A stretch of 64,000 bases of DNA from Hyphomicrobiales bacterium (GTDB lineage Bacteria; Pseudomonadota; Alphaproteobacteria; Rhizobiales; HXMU1428-3), in the NCBI GenBank assembly GCA_021775425.1, contig JAJFHX010000050.1, positions 50,039 through 114,038 on the forward strand. The letters run 5' to 3'. This document shows positions 1-8,714 of this stretch, in pieces. Under the pieces are notes generated by a model that had not been told where the DNA came from, did no database searches, and was given only the letters and a program-made list of their open reading frames with translations. Made by a program: the position numbers and the translations under genes. Numbering within the stretch: the first letter of the stretch is position 1; each line of letters begins with the position of its first letter.

Positions 1-1
1 T

Positions 2-415
2 GCCGGTAGTGAGATTGATTTTTCGACCCTTTCCGGATTTGTGCAAAGTGGCATTCCTACTGAACAGGCTCTGATTGATGCGTTTCCGAAACTTGCGATT
101 GAAGCGATTTCTGAAACTGGCCAGATTGATGATCAATCCGGCTGGGATAAACTGGTGACCAAAGCACGCACTGCGTTTCGTTACCGGCGCACGGGTGATG
201 TTGAAGGTGAAACATCAGAGGCCGTTCTGGCGCGAATGGAACATAAATTCAAACGGGGCGAAGTTGAAAATGTTCTGAAAGAGGGTGAAGCTTTAAAAGG
301 ACATGCGCTGCGAGTGATGACACCATGGCTGAAACAACTTGAAGGTCGGCTTCAAGTTGAAAAGGCGATGCACACATTAGAAGAGCAGCTTTTGGTTTCG
401 CTTAGCCCGCGATAA
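2..415 (+). CDS. Mitofilin/Mic60-like inner-membrane protein, C-terminal part (5' end outside window)
   Basis: The frame is open to the first base of the window, so this is the 3' end of a longer gene; a GTG at 41 is only an internal codon. The visible ~137 residues are helical and charged, ending in LSPR before TAA. Placement directly before hemY is the usual alphaproteobacterial order (hemC-hemD-mitofilin-like-hemY), and the helical C-terminus rich in leucine and charged residues fits the COG4223 mitofilin-like family, proposed bacterial relatives of Mic60 that shape the inner membrane. The membrane anchor expected at the N-terminus is not in the window. The assignment relies on gene order plus general character, not on a diagnostic motif. 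Confidence 0.6.
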   Translation, partial: AGSEIDFSTLSGFVQSGIPTEQALIDAFPKLAIEAISETGQIDDQSGWDKLVTKARTAFRYRRTGDVEGETSEAVLARMEHKFKRGEVENVLKEGEALKGHALRVMTPWLKQLEGRLQVEKAMHTLEEQLLVSLSPR

Positions 416-472
416 GTTGTTACTTTATGTTTTTGAATGACGAATTAATGATCGGCAAGGATTGTTCATAAG

Positions 473-2365
473 ATGTTTCGTATTTTGTTTTTCATAATTA
501 TGATTGCGGCCCTTTCATATGGGTTGTCTACCATTGCTGATATGGACGGCAAGCTGATTATTCAGTGGCCGGGAGGAGAAATTCAACCAACGCTGATGCA
601 GGCGGTTCTGGTGCTTGCTTCAGTGATGGTGATTGCCATGCTGCTCTGGTCGTTATTCCGGCTGGTGATGAATTCCCCTGAAGCTTTTGCAAATTATCTG
701 CGCGGGAAAAAGAAGAAAAAAGGCATTGAAGCGCTAAGCAGTGGATTGATCGCGCTTGGTTCTGGTGATGAAATTATGGCGCAGCGTCATGCAATGCAAG
801 CCAGAAAAACCCTGCCGAATGACCCGATGACATTATTGCTCCGGGCGCAGGCAGCGGAAATGAAGGGTGATACTTTACAAGCAACCCGTCTTTATGAAAG
901 CATGCTTGCTTCTTCTGATACTGAGATACTTGGACTGCGCGGTTTGTATATGCTGGCTTTGCAGCAAAATGAAGTTGAGGCGGCTGAGCAATATGCTGAG
1001 CGGGCCGTGCAGCGGCGACCTGATCTGGCATGGGCGGTATTGGCACTGATTGACCTTAGGGCAAAAAGGCGGGCATGGCGCCAGACGCTTGAGGTTCTCT
1101 CTGTTGCAAAGGACCATAATCATATTCCTTCTAAAGACGCAAAACGCAAACGGGCCGTTTTATTGACAGCCCTCGCCATGGAGCTTGAAGACAGCCAGAT
1201 GGATGAGGCATTGTCGAGCGCTGTTGAAGCGGTCAGACTGGCGCCTGCGCTTATTCCGGCTTCCGTTGTTGCCGGGCGCATTTATGCGTCGCAGGGTAGG
1301 ATGTCGGCCGCGATTAAAGTGATAAGAAAATGCTGGAAACTTGCACCGCATCCAGATCTGGCGATTGTCAGTGCTTTTGCCCGGCCGGGTGATAGTGTCA
1401 GAGACAGGCTGGAGCGGATCAAATCTTTAGCAAATACAACGCCGGGGCACCGGGAAGCAGCATTAGCTGTTGCAACAGCTGCGATTGAAGCGAAAGACTG
1501 GGCGACAGCACGGCAGAGTTTGGAGCCATTGTTAAGAGGGCGGCCAAGCCAGAAGGTTTGCACATTAATGGCGCGGATTGAGGCGGCTGATCAGGCTGAC
1601 ATGGGGCAGGTGCGTGAGTGGTTATCGCGCGCTATACATGCGGTGCCTGATCCGGCCTGGGTGGCTGAAGGCCATGTCGCGGATGAATGGGCGCCGAATT
1701 CACCGATTAGCGGCAAGCTTGATGTGTTTGAGTGGCGGGTGCCGCCTGAAGATGAGCTGGTCAGTGATGAAACTCTAACACTTAAAAAGTTATTGGCCGG
1801 ATTGGTTACTGCTGAAGGATTGCACGAGCAAGCGAGACTGGACGCGCGTGATGTTGAGCTTAAAGTTTTAAATGAGGAAACATCCGAACCGGATGATGAG
1901 GCGTTTGTGACAGAAAAGGTTGTTTCTGAGCAAACTGATATCGAAGATGCTGTGGTTGATGGTGAAGTGACTGAAGCTGAAACGAAAAGTGAAGCGGCTA
2001 AGGTTGCGGTTGTTGAATCTCGAGAAGAAAAATCCGTTGAGCCGGATAGCCCGACAGAGCAGTTTCAATCGGCTGAGACAATTGATACTAAGACTGCTGT
2101 TACTAAGACTGATGTTGAAAATGATGTTGTTGCGGATACGAAGACAGAAGAGACAGTTGCATCTGTTTCGGTATCTGAAACTGAAAAGAAAGAGGGAGAG
2201 AGTAAGACAGCAATTGCTGATAAAACCACTCCTTCTCGAAAAAACAATAAAAAACGCAGAAAAAGAACCAAGATTTTTGTTTCACCACCCGCACCTGATG
2301 ACCCGGGCATAGAAGGGGCTGATGATATTGATGCGCTGGATGGGGTACGGCCAATTCGCTATTAG
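473..2365 (+). CDS. hemY: HemY-like inner-membrane TPR protein
   Basis: A 630-residue protein with two N-terminal membrane segments (about residues 2-20 and 43-66), a short basic KKKKK stretch, and then tetratricopeptide-like helices over residues ~95-400. This is the HemY N-terminal plus TPR architecture. Residues ~430-600 are acidic, repetitive and probably disordered. The tail is basic and ends with PPAPDDPG...GVRPIRY, a tail type I associate with alphaproteobacterial HemY. In this phylum HemY is linked by location to haem genes but is not the Bacillus protoporphyrinogen oxidase of the same name; its exact role is unclear. It starts at ATG 473, 57 nt after the mitofilin-like gene, and is likely co-transcribed with it. 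It converges on cobL with a gap of only 26 nt. Confidence 0.85.
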   Translation: MFRILFFIIMIAALSYGLSTIADMDGKLIIQWPGGEIQPTLMQAVLVLASVMVIAMLLWSLFRLVMNSPEAFANYLRGKKKKKGIEALSSGLIALGSGDEIMAQRHAMQARKTLPNDPMTLLLRAQAAEMKGDTLQATRLYESMLASSDTEILGLRGLYMLALQQNEVEAAEQYAERAVQRRPDLAWAVLALIDLRAKRRAWRQTLEVLSVAKDHNHIPSKDAKRKRAVLLTALAMELEDSQMDEALSSAVEAVRLAPALIPASVVAGRIYASQGRMSAAIKVIRKCWKLAPHPDLAIVSAFARPGDSVRDRLERIKSLANTTPGHREAALAVATAAIEAKDWATARQSLEPLLRGRPSQKVCTLMARIEAADQADMGQVREWLSRAIHAVPDPAWVAEGHVADEWAPNSPISGKLDVFEWRVPPEDELVSDETLTLKKLLAGLVTAEGLHEQARLDARDVELKVLNEETSEPDDEAFVTEKVVSEQTDIEDAVVDGEVTEAETKSEAAKVAVVESREEKSVEPDSPTEQFQSAETIDTKTAVTKTDVENDVVADTKTEETVASVSVSETEKKEGESKTAIADKTTPSRKNNKKRRKRTKIFVSPPAPDDPGIEGADDIDALDGVRPIRY

Positions 2366-2391
2366 ATGAAGGGTCTGGTGATCACGCCGAT

Positions 2392-3690
2392 TTAATATTG
2401 ATCTTTCTTGTGATATATCCACTGGGTGATAGGCATTTGCGGTCGCCAGCCTTTAAAGCGGCCAAGGCTTTCTGCTGATGAGACTGAGATTTTATTCAAT
2501 TCACCGCCATGTGTTTTAAAAGCTTCAATGAGGCTTGCTTCCCCTTCAATTGTTACTGCATTGGCGACGATGCGGCCTCCGGTTTTGAGTGATGCCAGGG
2601 CAATTTCCAAAATTTTCGGGTTTGAGGTGCCACCACCAATGAAAATTGCGTCAGGTGCTGGTAGGTCTTTTAGTCCATTCGGCGCTGTTGCCTCAATCAG
2701 GGTGAGCTTTGGAACGCCGAGCCTTGCAGCGTTTGTTCTGGCGCGCTCAAGACGGACCGGATCTTTTTCTATGCCTATGGCTGTTACAGGTGCTGTGTTT
2801 GCTGCGGTTTTGTCAACTTGCTTGGCATGGAGGTTGGTCCTTAACCACTCAATGGCGACAGAGCCTGAGCCTGAGCCGATATCCCAAAGCAGCTCGCCGG
2901 GTTTCGGGCGCAGGTGAGCTAAGGTAATGGCGCGGATCTGGCGTTTGGTCAACTGACCATCTGAGTCAAAAGCGTCATCTGGCAGCCCGGGCTGGGGGGT
3001 GTGGTTGTCAGTTTTTTCGGTGTTGGTAATTGATAATTTTAATTCAATCGCGAGACTGTTGAGAGAATAAAACTCAATATCAGTTTCAGCCAGTTCTTTG
3101 ACGGTTCGTTTTGTAATGGTTTCAGACTGAGCGCCAAGATTTTCAAGAATGGTGATCTCAGACTGATCAAAGGCATTATCCATTAAATATCTGGCGACTT
3201 GTTGCGGGCTGTTTTCTGATGCGGAGAGCAGCACCAGTTTTGTTGCCGGTGTGAGGAAATTTTCAATAGCACTGAGTGGCTGGCTGCAAAGGGAGAGAGA
3301 TACAATATCAGTTGTTGGCCAATGCATATGTGCGGCAATTCTTGATAGAATTGAGACTGAAGGGATGATTTTCAGTTCTGATTTTGTGCAGTGTTTTGTC
3401 AGATGCCGGCCTATGCCCCAGCACAACGGGTCACCGCTGGCGATGATAACTGTGCTTTCTGGTTTTTCTCTCAGCAATTGTTCGATGCGTGGCATCATCG
3501 GTGATGGCCAATGTTCTCTGATTGTTGAGGGATTGTCAGGTTCAGGGATTAGTTTGAGCTGCCGCTCGCTGCCAAGTAGTAACTGGGCGGTGTCTATTTT
3601 TTGTTTGGCTTCATTTGTTAACAGGTCATAGCCTTCTTCGCCAATGCCGATAATCGTTAGCCAGTGTGGCTGGTTATTATTTGTGGTCAT
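2392..3690 (-). CDS. cobL: Precorrin-6Y C5,15-methyltransferase (decarboxylating), CbiE-CbiT fusion
   Basis: CobL methylates C5 and C15 of precorrin-6Y and decarboxylates the C12 acetate in aerobic corrin synthesis. The 432-residue length is that of the fused enzyme. The N-terminal half (to ~220) is a tetrapyrrole methylase of CbiE type, starting IIGIGEEGYDLL and containing the IIASGDPLCWG segment. The C-terminal half is a Rossmann methyltransferase of CbiT type with the SAM-binding motif DIGSGSGSVAIEW near residue 270 and IFIGGGTSNP further on. It is the second gene of a two-gene unit: its start overlaps the end of cobK by 14 nt, which suggests translational coupling. Confidence 0.95.
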   Translation of the reverse strand: MTTNNNQPHWLTIIGIGEEGYDLLTNEAKQKIDTAQLLLGSERQLKLIPEPDNPSTIREHWPSPMMPRIEQLLREKPESTVIIASGDPLCWGIGRHLTKHCTKSELKIIPSVSILSRIAAHMHWPTTDIVSLSLCSQPLSAIENFLTPATKLVLLSASENSPQQVARYLMDNAFDQSEITILENLGAQSETITKRTVKELAETDIEFYSLNSLAIELKLSITNTEKTDNHTPQPGLPDDAFDSDGQLTKRQIRAITLAHLRPKPGELLWDIGSGSGSVAIEWLRTNLHAKQVDKTAANTAPVTAIGIEKDPVRLERARTNAARLGVPKLTLIEATAPNGLKDLPAPDAIFIGGGTSNPKILEIALASLKTGGRIVANAVTIEGEASLIEAFKTHGGELNKISVSSAESLGRFKGWRPQMPITQWIYHKKDQY

Positions 3691-4495
3691 AGATTTCTTC
3701 CAGCCGGATTATGGCTTCCTTAACTGATGAAACGATTTGCGTATGCTGCTGTGTTTGCTGTTGCTGCCTGTTGATCATGATGACGGGAATTTTGAGGTCT
3801 CTTGCAACGTCTAGTTTGGCTTTTGCTTTTTCGCCGCCGCTGTTTTTACTGACGATTGATTTAATATTGTGTTTTTGGATTAGTTCTTTTTCTGCATTGT
3901 AGTTAAACGGGCCTTTGGCGTAAATAAAGCTAATATTCAGAGGCCAGCTTTCTGGTTCTGAGTTCAGGCCAGCCAATTTGGATTTATCCGGATCGTTCTT
4001 TTTAGCTGGTTCAATGGCGCGGGCGATCATTTGCAGGTCTGTTCGGTTTCTGAATGCGGCCAGCTCAAGACGGCCGATGGTGAGAAACACGGGCGAATGC
4101 GCCGCTGTTAATATGTTTGCCGCTTGTTCCATAGAGCTGACTTCAAGCCAGTTATCCTGTTCTGTTTTTTTCCAGGCGGGACGGATTATTTGTATCAACG
4201 GGCAGTTGGCTTTTGTGGCCGCAAGGCTTGCATTCTTAGAGATGTTGATCGCGAAGGGGTGAGTGGCGTCAATCAGCGCGTGGATATTTTCAGTTTTGAG
4301 ATAATTTGCGAGACCATCCGGGCCGCCATAGCCGCCGGTTCGGTATTCACCAACCGGTTTTTTGGGCAAGGAGGTGCGGCCAGCGAGGGAACTGACGCAA
4401 TTAAACCTGATGTCGTCATTCAGTTGTTCAGCCAGCAGGAAACCTTCATTCGAACCACCCAGAATGAGTATGTTTTTGGTTGTACTGTTTTCCAT
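3677..4495 (-). CDS. cobK: Precorrin-6A reductase
   Basis: CobK reduces precorrin-6A to precorrin-6Y with NADPH, the step just before CobL. The 272-residue protein opens with ILILGGSNEGFLLAEQL, the N-terminal nucleotide-binding glycine motif of the CobK/CbiJ family, has DATHPFAINIS near residue 100 and SKNSGGEKAKAKLDVA near 220; all are family hallmarks. ATG at 4495 is the first gene of a minus-strand unit with cobL. It is transcribed divergently from cobB across a 130-nt spacer that holds a perfect inverted repeat. Confidence 0.95.
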   Translation of the reverse strand: MENSTTKNILILGGSNEGFLLAEQLNDDIRFNCVSSLAGRTSLPKKPVGEYRTGGYGGPDGLANYLKTENIHALIDATHPFAINISKNASLAATKANCPLIQIIRPAWKKTEQDNWLEVSSMEQAANILTAAHSPVFLTIGRLELAAFRNRTDLQMIARAIEPAKKNDPDKSKLAGLNSEPESWPLNISFIYAKGPFNYNAEKELIQKHNIKSIVSKNSGGEKAKAKLDVARDLKIPVIMINRQQQQTQQHTQIVSSVKEAIIRLEEIYDHK

Positions 4496-4538
4496 ATTGC
4501 CTGATATAAACTGTATTAATTACTCCAAAACTGGTAGC

Positions 4539-4564
4539 AACATTTAACTGAAAGGTTAAATGTT
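4539..4564. promoter_or_regulatory. Perfect 10-bp inverted repeat between cobK and cobB
   Basis: AACATTTAAC (4539-4548) and GTTAAATGTT (4555-4564) are exact reverse complements around a 6-nt loop, TGAAAG, followed by a T-rich run. It sits in the only spacer between the divergent cobK and cobB genes, about 45 nt upstream of the cobK start and 62 nt upstream of cobB. It could be an operator serving both promoters. A terminator is less likely because neither gene ends here. The TTAA repeats are 8 nt apart, not the 7 expected for CtrA. Confidence 0.4.
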
Positions 4565-4625
4565 TTATTTTTGCGCAGTTTTACTGATACCGCGTTCGTT
4601 CGTGCGTTTATGACAGGAAGTCTTT

Positions 4626-5993
4626 ATGGCAGCAAATGTGCCAAATCAACTAAAACATAATCAACATGCGTCCGGCTATATTCTTGCGGCTCCACATAGC
4701 GGTTCGGGTAAAACAACGCTTTCGATCGGATTGATGCGTGCTTTGCGGCGCCGCGGGGTGGATGTTGTGCCGGCAAAAATTGGGCCGGATTATATCGACC
4801 CGCAATTTCATCAGGTTGCAGCTGGCAGGCGTTCCGTAAACCTTGATGGTTGGGCGATGAGTGAGCCAACGCTTGCTTCACTTGGAACTGGAATGGCTGA
4901 GCATGGCTCACTTCTTGCCATTGAAGGGGTTATGGGTTTGTTCGATGGGGCGGTAAAACCCGGTGTGCTTGGGCATGGGGCGACGGCAGATATCGCCAAA
5001 TTTTTTAAGCTGCCGGTTGTGCTGGTGGTTGATTGTGCGGGAATGGGGCAATCCGTTGCGGCATTGGTGAAAGGCTTCGCTGAATTTGACCCTAAGGTGA
5101 ATATCGCCGGGGTTATACTGAATAAGCTTGGCTCAATGCGTCATGTTTCAATGATGCAGGCGGCGCTTGACGATATCGGCATGGCTGTGATCGGGGCGAT
5201 CCCGCGCCATGACCATCTTGTTCTGCCGTCCCGGCATCTTGGGTTGGTGCAGGCCAGCGAAAGCATTGAAATTGAAGATCAGATTGAGCGGATTGCTGAT
5301 CAGGTTGAAGCACATGTTTCACTGGAGAGACTTGAAGAACTGGCAATGCCACCTGTCATTGATGAATGCGGCGATGTGGGTACGAATGAGGGCGTCAGGC
5401 CATCGTCTATCGTTTCTTCTGTGCTTCCTTCTATTGCACCTTTGGGGCAGCATATTGCGGTTGCAGCTGATGATGCGTTCCGGTTCTTCTACCCTCATCT
5501 TGAAGAGGGGTGGAAGCGGGCTGGGGCTGAGATATCTTATTTCTCACCACTTGATGATGAAGCGCCAGCAAGGGCAGCAGATGCGATTTATTTACCAGGG
5601 GGATATCCTGAATTGCATGCCGGGCGACTTGCAGCTAATCAGCGTTTTATCGGAGGCTTACAAGCTGCGGCTCAAAATGGCATACAGATTTACGGGGAGT
5701 GCGGCGGCTATATGGTGCTTGGTGACGGGCTGGTAGATAAAGAGGGCTCGCGCCATAAAATGGCAGGTCTGCTCAGTTTAGAAACATCATTTGAAAAAAG
5801 AAAACTGCATCTTGGGTATCGACATGTGGTGAGGGATGATGGTGTGGTTTTTCGCGGTCATGAATTTCATTATGCCACGACTTTGACTGAGAAGGGGGGT
5901 GCGCTTTTCAGTGATGTGGGTGGTGAACAAAGCTATGGGTTAAGACAGGGGTCTGTTTCAGGCTCTTTCGTACATCTGATTGATAGGGCCTGA
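4626..5993 (+). CDS. cobB: (Hydrogeno)cobyrinic acid a,c-diamide synthase, glutamine-hydrolysing
   Basis: CobB amidates the a and c carboxylates of the corrin ring with ATP and glutamine. The 455-residue protein has an N-terminal P-loop ATPase domain with APHSGSGKTTLSIGL at residue ~22, the conserved KIGPDYIDPQFH segment, and a C-terminal class I glutaminase-like domain whose nucleophile cysteine lies in YGECGGYMVLG (near residue 359). A purine-rich AGGAAG stands five bases before ATG 4626. It is the only plus-strand gene between cobK and the DUF1636 gene and probably has its own promoter in the spacer shared with cobK. Confidence 0.95.
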   Translation: MAANVPNQLKHNQHASGYILAAPHSGSGKTTLSIGLMRALRRRGVDVVPAKIGPDYIDPQFHQVAAGRRSVNLDGWAMSEPTLASLGTGMAEHGSLLAIEGVMGLFDGAVKPGVLGHGATADIAKFFKLPVVLVVDCAGMGQSVAALVKGFAEFDPKVNIAGVILNKLGSMRHVSMMQAALDDIGMAVIGAIPRHDHLVLPSRHLGLVQASESIEIEDQIERIADQVEAHVSLERLEELAMPPVIDECGDVGTNEGVRPSSIVSSVLPSIAPLGQHIAVAADDAFRFFYPHLEEGWKRAGAEISYFSPLDDEAPARAADAIYLPGGYPELHAGRLAANQRFIGGLQAAAQNGIQIYGECGGYMVLGDGLVDKEGSRHKMAGLLSLETSFEKRKLHLGYRHVVRDDGVVFRGHEFHYATTLTEKGGALFSDVGGEQSYGLRQGSVSGSFVHLIDRA

Positions 5994-6034
5994 TAGTGGG
6001 ATTTCTTCATAGACGTGATTTGTCAAAATTGATT

Positions 6035-6481
6035 TTATTCTGACGCTTGCTTTAGTTCGGTGATGCGTTGATGGGTGGCGCTGAAAGACGGGGTGCGGGA
6101 TATGACGCCTTTGCGAATTTGTTCTGGCCGTTCGCTCCAGGCGGGAATGCCGTCTTCTGAGTCTGCGTGAAGTCTGGCAAAAGTTATAATGTCATCAGCT
6201 GCAGTTTCTGGGTCCAGATCACCGATTGTGAAGGTGAATTTGCCGGGGCTGACGATCGATATTGTGGCCGGTCTTGAGCAAACACTCATACATTGCATCA
6301 TCTGCAGGTGAAAACGCTGGTCAAGCCCTTGTTCAATGAGCTTTTGTTTCAGGGTTTTGGCCAGATCTGCGCCCGGGCGGGCCGGGTCTTCTGGCGGTGC
6401 GCCTTTGTTGCGGCAGGCACCGCAGATGTAAATTTCAAGTTGTTTTTCGTTGTCGTCTGTTGATTTTGCAGAATTTGTCAT
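6035..6481 (-). CDS. DUF1636 family putative metal-binding protein
   Basis: A 148-residue soluble protein with cysteine pairs in ICGACRNKG (residue ~20) and MQCMSVCSRPATI (residue ~63), which together look like a metal- or iron-sulphur-binding site of thioredoxin-like ferredoxin type. This is the DUF1636 / COG5469 pattern. Genes of this family are recurrent members of alphaproteobacterial cobalamin clusters but have no established reaction that I know of; a role in cobalt handling or electron supply is inference. It lies alone on the minus strand between cobB and cobC. Confidence 0.8.
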   Translation of the reverse strand: MTNSAKSTDDNEKQLEIYICGACRNKGAPPEDPARPGADLAKTLKQKLIEQGLDQRFHLQMMQCMSVCSRPATISIVSPGKFTFTIGDLDPETAADDIITFARLHADSEDGIPAWSERPEQIRKGVISRTPSFSATHQRITELKQASE

Positions 6482-6637
6482 AATAAATCTTATTTAATCG
6501 TTCTTTCTGATAAGGCAAGGCTGATTTGGAACGGCAGGGCAGATTGTTCTTTATTTCCGCCAGCGTCAAGGCATAACTTATTTGCAGTAAATCTTAAGCT
6601 GGGGCATAGTTGAATTTGTGAATTGTATGGAGTTTTC

Positions 6638-7648
6638 ATGATGTTGCATGGTGGTGAGCTGGCAAAAGCAGCGCGAGATTATGGGATTGAGCCTTATAAA
6701 TGGCTTGATCTTTCAACTGGCGTTAATCCGAACGGATATCCGATAGAAGATTTGCCTAAATCATGTTTTCACCGTTTGCCTGATCCTTTTGGGCTGGCTG
6801 AGCTCGAGGAAACTGCCCGCGAATGTTATGGTGTTTCGGGCCGCGCGGGGCTTATTGCCGCACCTGGGTCTGAATTTTTAATCCATGCGTTACCGCAGCT
6901 TAAAAAACAATCAAAAATCGCAATTCTCAGCCCAACCTTTTCTTCTCATGAAATTGCCTGGCGGCGATATGGCCATGATGTGAAGCTGATATCCCGGCTG
7001 GAGGAAGTAACAGACGAAACTGTGGTTGTGGCGGCTAACCCGAACAATCCGGATGGCAGGCTGATTGAGCCAAAAGAATTTGTGGCTATGGCTGATAAAT
7101 TGCGGGAGCGGGGCGGGCTTGTGGTCGTAGATGAAGCCTTTGCTGATGTGGCGCCAAAATCAAGTCTGGTTCCTTATGTTGACGAAGAAAATCTGATTGT
7201 GCTGCGGTCGATCGGTAAATTTTACGGCCTAGCCGGGTTGCGGCTTGGTTTTGCTATCGGCGCGAACAGACGTCTGCAGCCTTTGCGCGATTTGATGGGG
7301 GAATGGGCTGTTTCAGGCCCGGCATTGCATGTTGGCCAGCGGGCGCTTGCTGACAAAGCCTGGCAAAAGCAAACGTTGCAGGTTCTGACCCGGCAGGCAA
7401 CGGCGCATAGAGATGTATTTAAAAAATGTTCGACTAAAGTTGTTGGGGGTACTTTATTGTTTCACTTGATTGAAGTGGCTGATGCTCGCACATTACATCA
7501 TCAGCTTGCGAAACGTGCGATCTGGACTCGGCGTTTTGACCATGATCCGCACTGGTTGCGGGTTGGACTGTGTAAAAATCCTGTTGAGTTGAAACATTTT
7601 GAAACTGAGTTACAGGAAGCTCTCCGGGCGGTTGAAATGGCAGCCTAA
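6638..7648 (+). CDS. cobC: L-threonine-O-3-phosphate decarboxylase (CobC; Salmonella CobD), PLP-dependent
   Basis: This fold-type I PLP enzyme makes (R)-1-amino-2-propanol phosphate, the linker of the nucleotide loop. The family start HGGELAKAARDYG is present, followed by DLSTGVNPNGYP, VAANPNNPDGR, VVVDEAFADV (the cofactor aspartate) and RSIGKFYGLAGLRLGF, with the PLP lysine in GKFYG. ATG at 6638 is preferred because GGAG lies five bases upstream; a TTG at 6623 would extend the frame but has no such signal. It is followed after 54 nt by cbiB, its pathway partner, on the same strand. Confidence 0.93.
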   Translation: MMLHGGELAKAARDYGIEPYKWLDLSTGVNPNGYPIEDLPKSCFHRLPDPFGLAELEETARECYGVSGRAGLIAAPGSEFLIHALPQLKKQSKIAILSPTFSSHEIAWRRYGHDVKLISRLEEVTDETVVVAANPNNPDGRLIEPKEFVAMADKLRERGGLVVVDEAFADVAPKSSLVPYVDEENLIVLRSIGKFYGLAGLRLGFAIGANRRLQPLRDLMGEWAVSGPALHVGQRALADKAWQKQTLQVLTRQATAHRDVFKKCSTKVVGGTLLFHLIEVADARTLHHQLAKRAIWTRRFDHDPHWLRVGLCKNPVELKHFETELQEALRAVEMAA

Positions 7649-7702
7649 GGGTAGCTCTTGTTGTTTCCCATTTTCATCTGAGATTGTGATTAGAGAAAGA
7701 TT

Positions 7703-8689
7703 ATGCCTGAATTGGATATCAGGGCACTCCTTCTGGTTTTGGCCATTTTGCTGGATTGGCTGATAAGTGATCCTAAACGGTTGTATAGCCATATTTTCCA
7801 CCCTGTACAATTTATGGGGGAGACTTTGTCGTGGCTGGAGAGCATTTTTAACATCCCAAATGTGTCTATGCAGATGCAAAAGGCGCGCGGCGTGGTTGCG
7901 CTTTTGCTCTATCTGCTGCTTTGGCTGGTTGTTGCCGTAGCGCTTACACTGATTTGTGATGTGTTTGGCATATGGGGTCTTTGTATTGAAGTTCTTATTG
8001 TGGCTGTTTTGCTCAGTGGCCGCTCGCTTTACGAACATGTAAGAGATGTTGGTGAGGCTTTGAAATTCAAAACGGTTGAAGAAGCGCGGCTGGTTGTCGG
8101 GCATATTGTCGGGCGGGATGTGACGGCACTTGATGAAAGAGGTGTGGCAAGGGCGGCAATTGAATCCGGGGCCGAAAATTTATCAGACGGGTTTATAGCG
8201 CCGGCATTTTTCTATCTTATCGGCGGGTTGCCGGGGATTATTCTTTATAAAGCGGTGAATACAGCTGATAGCATGATCGGCCATAAGACGCAGCGATTTT
8301 TAGGGTTTGGCTGGGCGTCGGCCAGACTAGATGATTTTTTAAACTGGATACCGGCACGGTTAACCGGGCTGATGATTGTGGTTATCTCTTACTTTTGCGG
8401 CCGAGGCGGGTTGAGCTGGCAGGTGATGCTGAAAGACGCGGGCAAACATTCTTCTCCGAACGCCGGATGGCCGGAAGCGGCGATGGCCGGTGCGCTCGGT
8501 GTGGCTCTTGCCGGGCCCAGAGTTTATCATGATGTAATGAAGCAGGACCCTTGGATTAATGCGCGGGGGCGGCTTGATGTTGGTGTGGAAGATATCTGGC
8601 TGGCGCTTCGATTTATGAAGATCTCAGTTTTTCTGACACTGCCAGTGATCGCGCTTTGGGGTGGGCTGCTGTTATTTTCAAAACTTTAA
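7703..8689 (+). CDS. cbiB: Adenosylcobinamide-phosphate synthase (CbiB; CobD in Pseudomonas naming), membrane protein
   Basis: This integral membrane enzyme attaches the aminopropanol phosphate made by CobC to adenosylcobyric acid. The 328 residues contain several hydrophobic spans (residues ~6-20, 65-110, 165-185, 225-245, 300-325). Family motifs are LDWLISDPKRLYSHIFHPV near the start, ARAAIESGAENLSDGFIAP in the middle and YKAVNTADSMIGHK. Its stop is 25 nt from the end of convergent cobQ, and no terminator hairpin is evident between them. Confidence 0.94.
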   Translation: MPELDIRALLLVLAILLDWLISDPKRLYSHIFHPVQFMGETLSWLESIFNIPNVSMQMQKARGVVALLLYLLLWLVVAVALTLICDVFGIWGLCIEVLIVAVLLSGRSLYEHVRDVGEALKFKTVEEARLVVGHIVGRDVTALDERGVARAAIESGAENLSDGFIAPAFFYLIGGLPGIILYKAVNTADSMIGHKTQRFLGFGWASARLDDFLNWIPARLTGLMIVVISYFCGRGGLSWQVMLKDAGKHSSPNAGWPEAAMAGALGVALAGPRVYHDVMKQDPWINARGRLDVGVEDIWLALRFMKISVFLTLPVIALWGGLLLFSKL

Positions 8690-8714
8690 ATTCTGTCTAT
8701 AAATTTATGATTTG

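Noticed and set aside
2065..2312. Long frames antisense and out of frame in the 3' part of hemY
   Set aside because: They are shadows of the low-complexity, acidic tail of hemY.
4539..4564. CtrA site in the cobK-cobB spacer
   Set aside because: The TTAA repeats are 8 bases apart instead of 7 and the TTAACCAT extension is missing.
4605..4632. B12-box-like CAGGAAGTCT just before cobB
   Set aside because: It overlaps the ribosome-binding site and start codon, no riboswitch core lies in the 130-nt spacer, and the match is partial.
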